64,000 nucleotides of DNA from Limnohabitans sp. T6-5 (GCF_003063315.1 NZ_NERV01000003.1:434001-498000), one strand, 5' to 3'. Numbered from the stretch's first letter, positions 49,107-58,648 are shown. Notes: a model not told the origin generated them from the sequence alone. Numbers and translations: made by a program.

Positions 49107-50192
49107 ATGCTGCCCATGCGTTCCAAATCAGCTCATTCTATTTTTTCGTCCCGATTTTTGGGGCTTGCTTTTGTGCCTCTCATCTCCGCTGGTTTGTGGA
49201 GTCTTGCGCTGACGTCTCCTGCAGTTGCTCAAACGAGCGTTCATCATGGAGCCCTCAAAAAGCATGCAATGGTTGCGGAACATAAAGCGATTAAAAAGAC
49301 GCGGTTCAATAGCGCAGGCAGCAAAACTTTCGTCTCATCTCGTATTGCTGCCATGCCATTGCAGGCATCATTTGGGCAAATGGCTGGATTGCACACCACA
49401 TCTGACCCTTTGGATCTGCGCTCAAGCGTGGCCTTGGTGATTGATCAGGATACTCAGGAAGTGTTGTTTCGCAAGAATGACCAAGCTGTGTTGCCCATTG
49501 CGTCGTTGACCAAATTAATGACAGGGTTGGTTATTTCTGATGCCGATTTGCCCATGTCTGAGATGATCACGATCACTCAGGACGATGTGGATACCGAAAA
49601 GGGCAGTTCTTCACGTTTGGCGGTTGGTACGGTGCTCAGCCGAGGGGATTTGTTGCATCTTGCATTGATGTCCAGTGAAAACCGGGCGGCTCATGCTTTA
49701 GGTCGGACTTTTCCGGGTGGACTGGATGTTTTCGTGGCACGAATGAATGCACGGGCCAAAATTTTGGGAATGACGGATACCCGCTACGTCGAGCCAACGG
49801 GATTGTCCAGCCGCAATCAGTCGAGTGCCAAGGATCTGGCTGCATTGGTCGCGGCAGCTTACAAGGAGCCCGTGCTGCGGGAATTGTCGACTTCTCATGG
49901 TCGCGAGATTGAGGTGGGCCGTCGCACATTGCAATACAACAACACCAATCGCTTGGTCAAAAGCCCTCAGTGGGATATTGGCATCCAGAAGACGGGTTAC
50001 ATCTCTGAGGCTGGACAATGTCTGGTGATGCAGGCTCAGGTGGCTGGGCGCAAATTGATCATGGTGTTTCTGGATTCGGCAGGCAAACTCAGTCGAATTG
50101 CTGATGCGGAGAGGGTACGTCGCTGGGTTGAAAAATCACCCGGCATGTCGGGCATCAAACATTTGGCGTTGGACAATCGCCAGCCCGGATGA
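49107..50192 (+). CDS. pbpG: D-alanyl-D-alanine endopeptidase (PBP7-like)
   Basis: A 361-residue periplasmic S11-family peptidase that cuts peptidoglycan cross-links. A signal peptide spans residues ~15-42 (ending AVAQ). The three penicillin-binding motifs are in order: SLTK near residue 133, SEN near 189 and KTG near 295. A basic linker (residues 45-80) precedes the catalytic domain. PBP7 and DacA-type peptidases are similar, but the short C-terminus without a membrane anchor supports PBP7. It ends at a terminator shared with the IclR gene. Confidence 0.92.
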   Translation: MLPMRSKSAHSIFSSRFLGLAFVPLISAGLWSLALTSPAVAQTSVHHGALKKHAMVAEHKAIKKTRFNSAGSKTFVSSRIAAMPLQASFGQMAGLHTTSDPLDLRSSVALVIDQDTQEVLFRKNDQAVLPIASLTKLMTGLVISDADLPMSEMITITQDDVDTEKGSSSRLAVGTVLSRGDLLHLALMSSENRAAHALGRTFPGGLDVFVARMNARAKILGMTDTRYVEPTGLSSRNQSSAKDLAALVAAAYKEPVLRELSTSHGREIEVGRRTLQYNNTNRLVKSPQWDIGIQKTGYISEAGQCLVMQAQVAGRKLIMVFLDSAGKLSRIADAERVRRWVEKSPGMSGIKHLALDNRQPG

Positions 50193-50206
50193 TGATGACG
50201 TTGATC

Positions 50207-50240
50207 CATGAGAAAAGGCCCTGCGGGGCCTTTTCTCATG
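50207..50240. terminator. Bidirectional terminator between pbpG and the IclR gene
   Basis: A 15-bp perfect stem CATGAGAAAAGGCCC (50207-50221) and its complement (50226-50240) with a TGCG loop and A/T-rich flanks. It lies between convergent genes. Confidence 0.85.
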
Positions 50241-50270
50241 GGTTTCACTGGAACACGCAACACGCAAGGC

Positions 50271-51050
50271 TTAACGCTCCGCGTGGTATCCCAGTGTGGT
50301 GGAAATTTCTCGGGCGGTGGCTTGCAGTTTGGGCAGCCAGCCTTCATCGAGTCGGTCTGCTGGTGCCGAGATGGACAAACCGGCCAGTAACTTGCCTTGG
50401 TCATCGTAAATACCTGCGGCAATGCAGCGCACGCCAAGTTCGAGTTCTTCATTGTCGCGTGCAATGCTGTACTGCTTGACGCGTGACAGCTCCCGTTCGA
50501 GAACAGGCAGTTGGGTGATGCTGTTGCGTGTTTGACCTGGCAGGCCCGTCCTGCTGGCGTATGAGCGAACCCTCAGAGGATCGTCTGCAGCCAAAAAAAG
50601 TTTGCCCACAGAGGTCAGATGCAATGGGGCTCGGCCCCCAATGGCTCGCACTACCTGCATACCTGATCGTTCGCTGTAAGCGCGCTCAATGTACACAATT
50701 TCATCGCCTTGGCGCATGCTTAAATTCACGGGTTGCTGGATCAGTTTGTGCAACTCGCGCATAGGCGTAAGTGCCGCATCACGAACATTCAAGCGGCCTT
50801 TGACCAAATTCCCAAGCTCCAGTAGCCGCATGCCCAGGCGGTAGTTGCCTGCTTCCGGGCGGTCGACAAACCGGCCAGTTGCCAAATCATTGAGAATACG
50901 GTGCGCAGTTGAGGGGTGCAGGCCTGTTTTTTCGCTGATTTCCTTGAGTGAGATGGCTTCTTCCCGTGAGGCAAGCACATCAATCAAAGAGAACATCCGT
51001 TCTATGACTTGAATGGTCGGGGTCTGTGGAAGGGCTGTGTCTTTTTTCAT
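50271..51050 (-). CDS. IclR-family transcriptional regulator
   Basis: A 259-residue regulator. The winged-helix domain at residues ~12-70 (EAISLKEISEKTGLHPSTAHRILNDLATGRFVDRP) is followed by the IclR ligand-binding domain with LHLTSVGKLFLAADDP and AAGIYDDQGKLLAGLSISAPADRL near the end. Members control aromatic or acetate metabolism; the target is not next to it here. A run of T-rich DNA upstream (51051-51101) probably carries its promoter. Confidence 0.9.
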   Translation of the reverse strand: MKKDTALPQTPTIQVIERMFSLIDVLASREEAISLKEISEKTGLHPSTAHRILNDLATGRFVDRPEAGNYRLGMRLLELGNLVKGRLNVRDAALTPMRELHKLIQQPVNLSMRQGDEIVYIERAYSERSGMQVVRAIGGRAPLHLTSVGKLFLAADDPLRVRSYASRTGLPGQTRNSITQLPVLERELSRVKQYSIARDNEELELGVRCIAAGIYDDQGKLLAGLSISAPADRLDEGWLPKLQATAREISTTLGYHAER

Positions 51051-51101
51051 CGTGTGGGATAAATACGATTGAATTTTACACTGTGAAAAATATGTGTATT
51101 T

Positions 51102-51839
51102 TCAAGGCATCACTTGCCATAGTCCTTGAATCCTGACTTCACAAGGTTGGAACCGGGATTTGTAATTCATTTTGGGACTGCTTTCAATCCAATAGCCCAG
51201 ATAGACATGCGGCAATCCCAACTGAGCAGCTTGCTGAATTTGCCAAAGCACACCATAGGTGCCATAGCTGGCCTGATCGTCCGGTTCATAAAAGGTATAA
51301 ACCGCAGAAAGACCATGATTGAGAATGTCCACAATGCTGACCATTTTCAGTGGACCCAATCCGCCGTCTTCAGCGGGTTCTCGAAATTCGATCAAGCGCG
51401 AGTTGACGCGACTTTGTAGCAAAAACTGGCTGTATTGATCGACGTTGTCCTGATCCATTCCGCCACCCACATGGCGGGTGTTCTGATAGCGCAAATACAA
51501 AGCATAGTGCTCCGCATCCAATTGCAAATCAAGAACGCGGACTTTCAAGTGCTGATGCAATTGCTGAGCGCGACGCTGACTTCTGTCCGGCGTGAATGTT
51601 GCCACATTGACTCGCAAAGGCATGCACGCTTGGCAGCTGTCGCAGTAGGGTCGGTAAGTGAACATACCGCTGCGGCGAAAACCTTGCTCAACCAGATCCG
51701 AGTAAACCTCGTTATGAATCAGATGGCTGGGCGTCGCTACCTGAGAACGCGCAGAGCGGTCCACCAGATAACTGCATGCGTAAGCAGCCGTTGCATAGAA
51801 CTGAAGTGGCAGCAGGTGAAGGTCTTTGAGATGGGTCAC
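51102..51839 (-). CDS. bpt: Bacterial protein transferase Bpt (aspartate/glutamate leucyltransferase)
   Basis: A 245-residue N-degron enzyme that adds leucine to proteins with N-terminal Asp or Glu, marking them for Clp[31 protein letters not shown] carries the Cys residues of the N-terminal domain, and [23 protein letters not shown] the C-terminal conserved block; both are hallmarks of the ATE/Bpt family. The ATG overlaps the aat stop (ATGA 51836-51839), so both N-degron enzymes are made together. Confidence 0.93.
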   Translation of the reverse strand: MTHLKDLHLLPLQFYATAAYACSYLVDRSARSQVATPSHLIHNEVYSDLVEQGFRRSGMFTYRPYCDSCQACMPLRVNVATFTPDRSQRRAQQLHQHLKVRVLDLQLDAEHYALYLRYQNTRHVGGGMDQDNVDQYSQFLLQSRVNSRLIEFREPAEDGGLGPLKMVSIVDILNHGLSAVYTFYEPDDQASYGTYGVLWQIQQAAQLGLPHVYLGYWIESSPKMNYKSRFQPCEVRIQGLWQVMP

Positions 51840-52603
51840 GGTGTCTGGTTGAAAGCCGTCAACGCATGCCAGTTTAAAGTTTGATCAGCCCAGGAAATGT
51901 TGGGTTTGATCTGCTCATTTTGGATCAGCTGCACAAAATCTGATCGGGGCATTTCTTGGGCGCCCATGGACGCTAAGTGCGGGGTGTTTTGTTGGCAATC
52001 TATAGTGGGCAAGCCGTGTTTCAGGCAAACACTGACCAAGGTGGCCAGCGCCATTTTGGAGCCATCGGTCAATGTGGTGAACATGGATTCACCAAAAACG
52101 GCATGGCCCAGTGCCACGAAGTAAAGACCAGCCACCAGTTCACCGTCCAGCCAGACTTCTACGCTGTGCGCATGTCCTTGTCTGTGAAATTCCTCGTAAG
52201 CCGAAATCATGGCAGGAACGATCCAGGTGCCCTTTTGGCCCGCTCTGGGGGCCTGGCTGCATCGCCGAATGACTTGTCCAAAAGCGCGGTCAAAGCTCAA
52301 TTCAAAGTCTGGGTGCAGCAGCCAACGCTTGAGTGTTTGTCTCAGAGATCTGTGAAATCGGAATCGTGAGGCATGAAGCACCATGCGGGGGTCAGGACTC
52401 CACCAGAGTACAGGCTGGCCCATGCTGAACCAGGGGAATATGCCTTGGCTGTAGGCCTCGTGCAGACGTGTTGCCGTCAAGTGTTTGCTGGCGGCCAATA
52501 AACCGGGTGCGGGTGACAAAGCATTCCAAGCCGAGGTTGCGCACGGCAAAGGCTTGCCGGGTTCAATCCAGGGCAACTCCGGTGCGTGCTGAGCTTTTTC
52601 CAT
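51836..52603 (-). CDS. aat: Leucyl/phenylalanyl-tRNA-protein transferase
   Basis: A 255-residue enzyme that adds Leu or Phe to proteins with N-terminal Lys or Arg. [27 protein letters not shown] and [27 protein letters not shown] are the family blocks. ATG 52603 ([12 protein letters not shown]) is chosen; the longer frame to 52930 overlaps pgeF and lacks family residues. It is followed directly by bpt. Its start faces the GTG of pgeF over about 115 bp. Confidence 0.95.
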   Translation of the reverse strand: MEKAQHAPELPWIEPGKPLPCATSAWNALSPAPGLLAASKHLTATRLHEAYSQGIFPWFSMGQPVLWWSPDPRMVLHASRFRFHRSLRQTLKRWLLHPDFELSFDRAFGQVIRRCSQAPRAGQKGTWIVPAMISAYEEFHRQGHAHSVEVWLDGELVAGLYFVALGHAVFGESMFTTLTDGSKMALATLVSVCLKHGLPTIDCQQNTPHLASMGAQEMPRSDFVQLIQNEQIKPNISWADQTLNWHALTAFNQTP

Positions 52604-52718
52604 ATTTTTGATTACACAATAAAAGTAGACGGCTGATGCGATTGAGGGGTGAACCATTGTTTTTTTGGGTTTATCCTTTTGGCTTGATGTTGCCCAAGAC
52701 TTTCCCGATCCTTGATTT

Positions 52719-53519
52719 GTGAGCACCGACCTTCCATTGCCTGACTTTTCCGCCAACTGGTTACGCCCTGAATGGCCTGCACCGGCCCGTGTCAAGGCAC
52801 TCATGACCGATCGCCATGGGGGTGTTTCTTCGCCGCCATGGGACAGCATGAATCTAGGGGACCATGTTGGAGATACAGACTCGGATGTCTTGATCAATCG
52901 AGATCGCTTGGCGCAGGCCACGGGGAGCAAACCCGTTTTTTTGCGTCAGGTGCATGGGGTCGATGTGGTTTTTCTGGACCCCACGCTGTCCGATGATGTC
53001 GCTGCAGATGCTTGCATCACAGACCGTTCTGACAGGGTCTGCACCATCATGGTTGCCGATTGCTTGCCGGTTTTGCTGTGTGATTCCTCGGGGCAATGGG
53101 TGGCTGCGGCGCATGCAGGTTGGCGAGGACTGGCGGGGCAGCACGGTATTGGCGTCCTTGAACGGCTGATGGAGTCCACCCCCTCCAGTGAGGCTCGAGA
53201 TATTCTGGCTTGGCTTGGGCCTTGCATCGGGCCTCAGGCATTTGAAGTGGGGGCCGAAGTGAAAGAGGCATTTTGCGGTAACGACTCTGACGCGCATGCA
53301 TGTTTTACGCCGACCACGAATGGCAAATTTCTGGCCGATTTGGCAGGCTTGGCCAGAAGGCGCTTGCAGCGCATGGGAATCACGCAAATTTTTGGCAACA
53401 ACAGCCAGCCCGCCTGGTGTACCGCATCGCAGGCTTCACGGTTCTTTTCGCACAGAAGGGACAGTCCGATCCTGGGCCACAGTGGGCGAATGGCTGCCTG
53501 CATCTGGCTCGACAGATGA
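52719..53519 (+). CDS. pgeF: Peptidoglycan editing factor PgeF (YfiH family)
   Basis: A 266-residue protein of the multicopper-type polyphenol oxidase/laccase-domain group now known to remove wrong amino acids from peptidoglycan precursors. GSKPVFLRQVHGVDVV, VADCLPVLLCDSSGQWVAAAHAGWRGLAGQ and GPCIGPQAFEVGAEV carry the conserved His and Cys residues of the metal site. The start is GTG 52719. The 3' end overlaps a convergent gene by 84 bp. Confidence 0.93.
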   Translation: MSTDLPLPDFSANWLRPEWPAPARVKALMTDRHGGVSSPPWDSMNLGDHVGDTDSDVLINRDRLAQATGSKPVFLRQVHGVDVVFLDPTLSDDVAADACITDRSDRVCTIMVADCLPVLLCDSSGQWVAAAHAGWRGLAGQHGIGVLERLMESTPSSEARDILAWLGPCIGPQAFEVGAEVKEAFCGNDSDAHACFTPTTNGKFLADLAGLARRRLQRMGITQIFGNNSQPAWCTASQASRFFSHRRDSPILGHSGRMAACIWLDR

Positions 53520-53738
53520 CGCACAAGAGGAATTCGGTTCTTGTTGATGTGCCTCTTGTCGTCGGATTTCACGACGACGCAAAGGCGTGCCCATCAGATA
53601 CATCGCCAGTGACATGGGCAGCACGCCATACAAGAGGAACGTGATGACGGCTCCGAGAATCGTTCCTTGGGAACTAAAGGCTTCGGCCAACCCCATCAGA
53701 AGCGTGACATAAAGCCACGCAATAACGAGCAAATACAT
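53436..53738 (-). CDS. Small membrane protein of unknown function
   Basis: A 100-residue frame from ATG 53738 (MYLLVIAWLYVTLLMGLAEA). Two membrane helices (residues ~2-20 and ~28-48) are followed by a charged tail LRRREIRRQEAHQQEP. Longer starts at 53768 or 53792 give up to 118 residues. I do not recognise the family. The C-terminal part overlaps pgeF on the other strand. It is divergent from phaC, separated by about 91 bp. Confidence 0.55.
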   Translation of the reverse strand: MYLLVIAWLYVTLLMGLAEAFSSQGTILGAVITFLLYGVLPMSLAMYLMGTPLRRREIRRQEAHQQEPNSSCASSVEPDAGSHSPTVAQDRTVPSVRKEP

Positions 53739-53829
53739 TTTGTTTTCAAGTTGTAATTTAGGCGACATCAAAGTGAAAGATACTTGATTCATCGGAAGCT
53801 AAAAAAACGTGAATTTCAGGAGACAACCC

Positions 53830-55548
53830 ATGAACGCATCTTCCCCCGAATTCTGGACCCAAATGAGCCAGGGGTTTCAACAAAATTTGACCAAAAGCTG
53901 GGGGCAGGCCATGCAGCACTTCCAAACCATGGATCTGGGCGGTTTCAAGCCCGATGCTGCCGAGAGTGCACCTCAGTTGAAGTTTTCCCCCGAAAAGCTT
54001 CAAACCTTGCAAGGGCAGTACTTCAAGGACGCTTCCGAGTTGTGGAATCAGAGCCTGCACAACAGCCTGCAAGTCAAAGACCGTCGGTTTTCGGGCGAGG
54101 CCTGGGCATCCAACCCGGTGGCGGCCTTCAATGCGGCAACTTACCTGCTCAACGCACGCACCCTGATGGGCCTGGCCGATGCGGTGGATGCGGATGCCAA
54201 AACGCGCAGCCGAATTCGTTTTGCCATTGAGCAATGGGTGGCAGCAGCGGCCCCAAGCAACTTCCTGGCCTTCAATGCAGAAGCTCAGCGTAAAGCCGTA
54301 GAAACCAAGGGCGAGAGCATTGCCCAAGGTGTGAAGAACCTGGTGCACGACATGCAGCAGGGCCATGTGTCAATGACCGATGAAAGTTTGTTCGAAGTTG
54401 GCAAGAACGTGGCGACCACAGAAGGCGCTGTGGTGTTCGAGAACGAATTTTTCCAGTTGATCGAATACAAACCCTTGACCGCCAAGGTTTACGAAAAGCC
54501 GTTCTTGCTGATTCCGCCTTGCATCAACAAGTTCTACATCCTGGATCTCCAGCCTGAAAATTCCCTGATCCGCTATGCCGTCAGTCAAGGCCACCGCACT
54601 TTCGTGGTCAGCTGGCGCAATCCGGATGAGTCCATGCAGGACAAGACCTGGGACGACTACATCGAACATGCGGCGATCAAGGCGATCCAGACGGTGCAAG
54701 GCATCACCGGCGCGCCCCAGATCAATGCATTGGGCTTCTGCGTGGGGGGCACCATCCTTTCCAATGCCCTGGCTGTGTTGGCCGCGCGTGGAGAAAAACC
54801 GGTGGCCAGTGCCACGTTCCTGACCACGCTGATCAACTTCACAGACACCGGCATCCTGGATGTGTTCATTGACAACAACTTCGTCAAGTTCCGCGAGATG
54901 CAAATGGGCCAAGGCGGCTTGCTCAAAGGCCAGGATCTGGCCTCGACCTTCAGCTTCCTGCGCCCGAACGACCTGGTCTGGAACTACGTCGTGGGCAACT
55001 ACCTCAAGGGCGAAACACCGCCTCCATTCGACCTGCTGTACTGGAACAGCGACTCGACCAACTTGCCTGGTCCTTTCTACGCCTGGTACTTGCGCAACAC
55101 CTATCTGGAAAACAACCTGGTCAAGCCGGGCAAAACCAAGGTGTGCGGTGCGGCCATTGACTTGCGCAAACTTGATTTGCCCGTGTACGTCTATGGATCA
55201 CGCGAAGACCACATTGTGCCCATTGGTGGTGCGTATGCCAGCACCCAGGTGCTGCCTGGCAAAAAGCGTTTTGTCATGGGGGCATCCGGCCACATCGCTG
55301 GCGTGATCAACCCGCCTGCTGCGAAAAAGCGCAGCCATTGGTTGCGTGAGGATGGTCAGTTCCCGGCCGATGTCAACGAGTGGATCGACGGCGCCAAGGA
55401 AATCTCTGGCAGCTGGTGGACCGATTGGTCGGATTGGCTCAAGGGTCATGCTGGCAAGCAAATTGCCGCACCCAAAACTTATGGCAAGGGCGCCAAGTTC
55501 AAAGCCATCGAGGCGGCCCCTGGCCGTTATGTGAAGGCCAAGGCCTGA
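53830..55548 (+). CDS. phaC: Class I polyhydroxyalkanoate synthase
   Basis: A 572-residue enzyme that polymerises 3-hydroxyacyl-CoA into storage polymer on granule surfaces. The lipase-like box GFCVGGT has the catalytic C304; YGSREDHIVPIGGAYAST contains the catalytic Asp and ASGHIAGVINPP the His. ATG 53830 follows AGGAGA; ATG 53809 is rejected. PhaC is first of phaC-phaA-phaB with intergenic spaces of 23 and 121 bp. No phasin or regulator gene (phaP, phaR) follows. Confidence 0.96.
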   Translation: MNASSPEFWTQMSQGFQQNLTKSWGQAMQHFQTMDLGGFKPDAAESAPQLKFSPEKLQTLQGQYFKDASELWNQSLHNSLQVKDRRFSGEAWASNPVAAFNAATYLLNARTLMGLADAVDADAKTRSRIRFAIEQWVAAAAPSNFLAFNAEAQRKAVETKGESIAQGVKNLVHDMQQGHVSMTDESLFEVGKNVATTEGAVVFENEFFQLIEYKPLTAKVYEKPFLLIPPCINKFYILDLQPENSLIRYAVSQGHRTFVVSWRNPDESMQDKTWDDYIEHAAIKAIQTVQGITGAPQINALGFCVGGTILSNALAVLAARGEKPVASATFLTTLINFTDTGILDVFIDNNFVKFREMQMGQGGLLKGQDLASTFSFLRPNDLVWNYVVGNYLKGETPPPFDLLYWNSDSTNLPGPFYAWYLRNTYLENNLVKPGKTKVCGAAIDLRKLDLPVYVYGSREDHIVPIGGAYASTQVLPGKKRFVMGASGHIAGVINPPAAKKRSHWLREDGQFPADVNEWIDGAKEISGSWWTDWSDWLKGHAGKQIAAPKTYGKGAKFKAIEAAPGRYVKAKA

Positions 55549-55571
55549 TTGATTTTTTATTGGAGACAAAC

Positions 55572-56753
55572 ATGGAAGACATCGTCATCGTTTCAGCCGC
55601 CCGCACCGCCGTGGGCAAGTTTGGTGGCTCGCTCGCCAAAACCCCCGCCACCGAGCTGGGCAGCATCGTCATCAAGGGCTTGCTCGAGCGCAGCGGTTTG
55701 CCTGTAGACGCCATTGGTGAAGTCATCATGGGCCAGGTGCTGGCCGCAGGCGTGGGCCAAAACCCCGCCCGCCAAGCCATGATGAAAGCCGGTGTGGCCA
55801 AGGAAACACCTGCACTCACCATCAACGCCGTGTGCGGCTCGGGCTTGAAAGCCGTCATGCTGGCCGCGCAAGCCGTGGCCTGGGGCGACAGCGAAATCGT
55901 GATCGCTGGCGGCCAAGAAAACATGAGCGCCAGCCCGCATGTGCTGAATGGCAGCCGCGACGGCCAGCGCATGGGCGACTGGAAGATGACCGACACCATG
56001 ATCGTGGACGGTCTGTGGGACGTCTACAACCAGTACCACATGGGCATCACCGCCGAAAACGTGGCCAAGGCCCATGGCATCACACGCGAAATGCAAGATG
56101 CCCTGGCGGCAGGCAGCCAGCGCAAAGCGGCTGCTGCCCAAGAAGCGGGCAAGTTCAAGGACGAAATCGTCGATGTGCTCATTCCTCAGCGCAAAGGCGA
56201 TGCCTTGGTGTTCAACACCGACGAATTCATCAACAAGAAAACCAGCGAAGAAGTGCTGGCCGGTCTGCGCCCAGCCTTTGACAAGGCCGGTAGCGTCACC
56301 GCTGGCAACGCTTCAGGCATCAACGACGGCGCTGCCGCCGTGATGGTCATGAGCGCCAAGAAAGCTGCTGCCCTGGGCCTCAAGCCCCTGGCCCGCATTG
56401 CCGCCTTTGGCACCAGCGGTCTGGACCCCGCCCACATGGGCATGGGCCCCGTGCCTGCTTCGCAAAAGGCCCTGGCCCGCGCCGGCTGGAAAGCTGCTGA
56501 CGTGGACTTGTTCGAGTTGAACGAAGCCTTTGCCGCGCAAGCTTGCGCCGTGAACCAAGCGCTGGACATTGACCCGGCCAAGGTCAACGTCAATGGCGGT
56601 GCGATCGCTATCGGTCACCCCATCGGCGCGTCCGGTTGCCGCATTTTGGTGACCTTGCTGCACGAAATGCAGCGTCGTCAGGCCAACAAGGGCTTGGCTG
56701 CGTTGTGTATTGGCGGCGGCATGGGGGTTTCGCTGGCCGTCGAACGCGTCTGA
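55572..56753 (+). CDS. phaA: Acetyl-CoA acetyltransferase (beta-ketothiolase)
   Basis: A 393-residue thiolase that condenses two acetyl-CoA to acetoacetyl-CoA. The acylated C88 is in NAVCGSGLKAV, GHPIGASG holds the His and CIGGGMGVSL the second Cys near the C-terminus. The ATG at 55572 follows GGAGA; the upstream longer frame inside phaC is a shadow. It supplies phaB, and phaC uses the product. The stop overlaps a 27-codon reading frame. Confidence 0.96.
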   Translation: MEDIVIVSAARTAVGKFGGSLAKTPATELGSIVIKGLLERSGLPVDAIGEVIMGQVLAAGVGQNPARQAMMKAGVAKETPALTINAVCGSGLKAVMLAAQAVAWGDSEIVIAGGQENMSASPHVLNGSRDGQRMGDWKMTDTMIVDGLWDVYNQYHMGITAENVAKAHGITREMQDALAAGSQRKAAAAQEAGKFKDEIVDVLIPQRKGDALVFNTDEFINKKTSEEVLAGLRPAFDKAGSVTAGNASGINDGAAAVMVMSAKKAAALGLKPLARIAAFGTSGLDPAHMGMGPVPASQKALARAGWKAADVDLFELNEAFAAQACAVNQALDIDPAKVNVNGGAIAIGHPIGASGCRILVTLLHEMQRRQANKGLAALCIGGGMGVSLAVERV

Positions 56754-56836
56754 TGATTTACCGTTTGCATGCCCTGGCTGACGCACTGCCCATCATCAAG
56801 GGCTGCCAGCAGGTGCGTGTGAAGCGGGTGCACTGA
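56753..56836 (+). CDS. Possible 27-residue small ORF coupled to phaA
   Basis: ATG 56753 overlaps the phaA stop as TGATG. The frame codes for MIYRLHALADALPIIKGC followed by nine residues ending VKRVH, then TGA at 56834-56836. Third positions are G or C in about 21 of 27 codons, as in coding DNA of this window. No function can be proposed. It may be a chance frame; comparison with relatives would decide. Confidence 0.3.
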   Translation: MIYRLHALADALPIIKGCQQVRVKRVH

Positions 56837-56874
56837 ATTTTTTTATCCACTTCACTCATAACAAGGAGACAACC

Positions 56875-57612
56875 ATGAGTCAAAAAGTAGCTTACGTCAC
56901 AGGTGGCATGGGCGGCATCGGAACCGCGATTTGCCAGCGTCTGCATCAAGAAGGTTTCAAGGTCATTGCTGGCTGCGGCCCAACCCGGGACTTCAACAAA
57001 TGGCTGGACGAGCAAAAAGCCCTGGGCTTCACGTTCTACGCATCGGTGGGCAACGTCGGTGACTGGGATTCCACTGTGGAAGCCTTCGGTAAATCCAAGG
57101 CCGAGCACGGCAGCATCGACGTGCTCGTCAACAACGCTGGCATCACCAAGGACCGCATGTTCCTGAAGATGAGCCGTGACGATTGGGATGCTGTGATGAA
57201 TACCAACCTGGACTCCATGTTCAACGTGACCAAACAAGTGGTTGCCGACATGGTGGAAAAAGGCTGGGGCCGCATCATCAACATCTCATCGGTCAACGGC
57301 GAAAAAGGCCAGGCTGGCCAGACCAACTACTCGGCTGCCAAAGCCGGTATGCACGGTTTCTCGATGGCCCTGGCCCAAGAGATGGCCACCAAGGGCGTGA
57401 CTGTGAACACCGTGTCGCCTGGCTACATCGGTACCGACATGGTCAACGCCATCCGTCCTGATGTGCTGGAAAAGATCGTGGCCACCGTGCCCGTCAAGCG
57501 CTTGGGCAAGCCCAGCGAAATCGCCTCCATCATCGCCTGGCTGGCCAGCGAAGAGGGCGGTTACGCCACTGGCGCTGACTTCTCGGTCAACGGCGGTCTG
57601 CACATGGGCTGA
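56875..57612 (+). CDS. phaB: Acetoacetyl-CoA reductase
   Basis: A 245-residue SDR enzyme that makes (R)-3-hydroxybutyryl-CoA with NADPH. The Rossmann motif VTGGMGGIGTAICQRL is at residues ~9-24; the catalytic Ser lies in INISSVNGEKG, and Y152 and K156 in NYSAAKAG. NNAGITKDRMFLKM and AQEMATKGVTVNTVSPGYIGTDM fit PhaB. The start has AAGGAGA upstream. It ends the pha cluster before a terminator. Confidence 0.96.
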   Translation: MSQKVAYVTGGMGGIGTAICQRLHQEGFKVIAGCGPTRDFNKWLDEQKALGFTFYASVGNVGDWDSTVEAFGKSKAEHGSIDVLVNNAGITKDRMFLKMSRDDWDAVMNTNLDSMFNVTKQVVADMVEKGWGRIINISSVNGEKGQAGQTNYSAAKAGMHGFSMALAQEMATKGVTVNTVSPGYIGTDMVNAIRPDVLEKIVATVPVKRLGKPSEIASIIAWLASEEGGYATGADFSVNGGLHMG

Positions 57613-57650
57613 TGCCCTTGCCTTTGGGCAAAATGTGCATGGGCTTCGCC

Positions 57651-57684
57651 CACAAAAAAACCCGCCTAGGCGGGTTTTTTTGTG
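57651..57684. terminator. Terminator of phaCAB
   Basis: CCCGCC (57661-57666) and GGCGGG (57669-57674) plus A/T arms give a 16-bp stem with a two-base loop, ending in seven U residues. The symmetric structure between convergent phaB and the SPFH gene can serve both. Confidence 0.9.
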
Positions 57685-57699
57685 TCTGTCGCACAAGCT

Positions 57700-58620
57700 T
57701 TAGTGCCCGCCGCTTTTGCCTGCACCCACCATCTGCATGGCCGAAGCGATCAGCCCCGAGACCTCGGTCATGTTGCCCGGCACGATGAGGGTGGTCTTGG
57801 CGTCTTGCGCCACTTTTCCGAAGGCCTGCACCGCTTGCTCGGCCACCTTGAGCTGCACGGCCTGCTCGCCCCCGGGTTGACGGATAGCTGAGGCAATCCG
57901 TTCGATGGCCTGCGCTGTGGCTTCGGCCACAGCGGTGATGGAGGCGGCTTCGCCTTGCGCTTTGTTGATGACCGCCTGTTTTTCGCCTTCAGAGCGGGCG
58001 ATGAAGGCCTCTCGTTCGCCTGTGGCGATGTTGATCTGCTCCTGGCGGCGGCCTTCGGAGGCGGCGATCAGGGCGCGCTTCTCACGTTCTGCCGTGATTT
58101 GTGACTGCATCGCATGCAGAATTTCATTGGGCGGCGTCAGATCCTTGATTTCATAGCGCAGCACCTTGACACCCCAGTTCAGGGCCGCTTCGTCGATGGC
58201 GGCGACCACTTGAGCGTTGATGATGTCGCGCTCCTCAAAGGTCTTGTCCAGCTCCAGCTTGCCGATCACGCTGCGCAAGCTGGTTTGTGCCAGCTGCGTC
58301 ACGGCCATGATGTAGTTGGACGAGCCATAACTGGCCAATTTCGGGTCGGTGACCTGGAAGTACAGGATGCCGTCGACTTGCAGCTGGGTGTTGTCACGCG
58401 TGATGCATATCTGGCTGGGCACATCCAGCGGGATTTCCTTCAGACTGTGCTTCTGGATCACGTTGTCCACAAAGGGCACCACAAAGTTCAGGCCGGGTGT
58501 GAGGCTGGCGTGGTACTTGCCCAGACGCTCCACCACCCAGGCATGCTGCTGGGGCACGACCTTGACGGTTTTGATGACAAACAAGACGGCGATGACCAGA
58601 AAAAGAATGGCGATTTCCAT
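57700..58620 (-). CDS. SPFH/band 7 membrane protein (stomatin-like, QmcA type)
   Basis: A 306-residue protein with one N-terminal helix (residues 1-18) and the SPFH domain: VPQQHAWVVERLGKYHASLTPGLNFVVPFVDNV, then KEIPLDVPSQICITRDNTQLQVDGILYFQVTDPK. A long coiled coil of charged repeats (residues ~165-230) follows. Such proteins form ring-like oligomers in membrane microdomains and often pair with NfeD. The neighbour upstream is an NfeD gene. Confidence 0.92.
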   Translation of the reverse strand: MEIAILFLVIAVLFVIKTVKVVPQQHAWVVERLGKYHASLTPGLNFVVPFVDNVIQKHSLKEIPLDVPSQICITRDNTQLQVDGILYFQVTDPKLASYGSSNYIMAVTQLAQTSLRSVIGKLELDKTFEERDIINAQVVAAIDEAALNWGVKVLRYEIKDLTPPNEILHAMQSQITAEREKRALIAASEGRRQEQINIATGEREAFIARSEGEKQAVINKAQGEAASITAVAEATAQAIERIASAIRQPGGEQAVQLKVAEQAVQAFGKVAQDAKTTLIVPGNMTEVSGLIASAMQMVGAGKSGGH

Positions 58621-58648
58621 GCGAAGACTCCCTTTTGTAAAACAGTGA

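Noticed and set aside
52604..52930. N-terminal extension of aat
   Set aside because: It overlaps pgeF and lacks residues of the transferase family; ATG 52603 gives the standard N-terminus.
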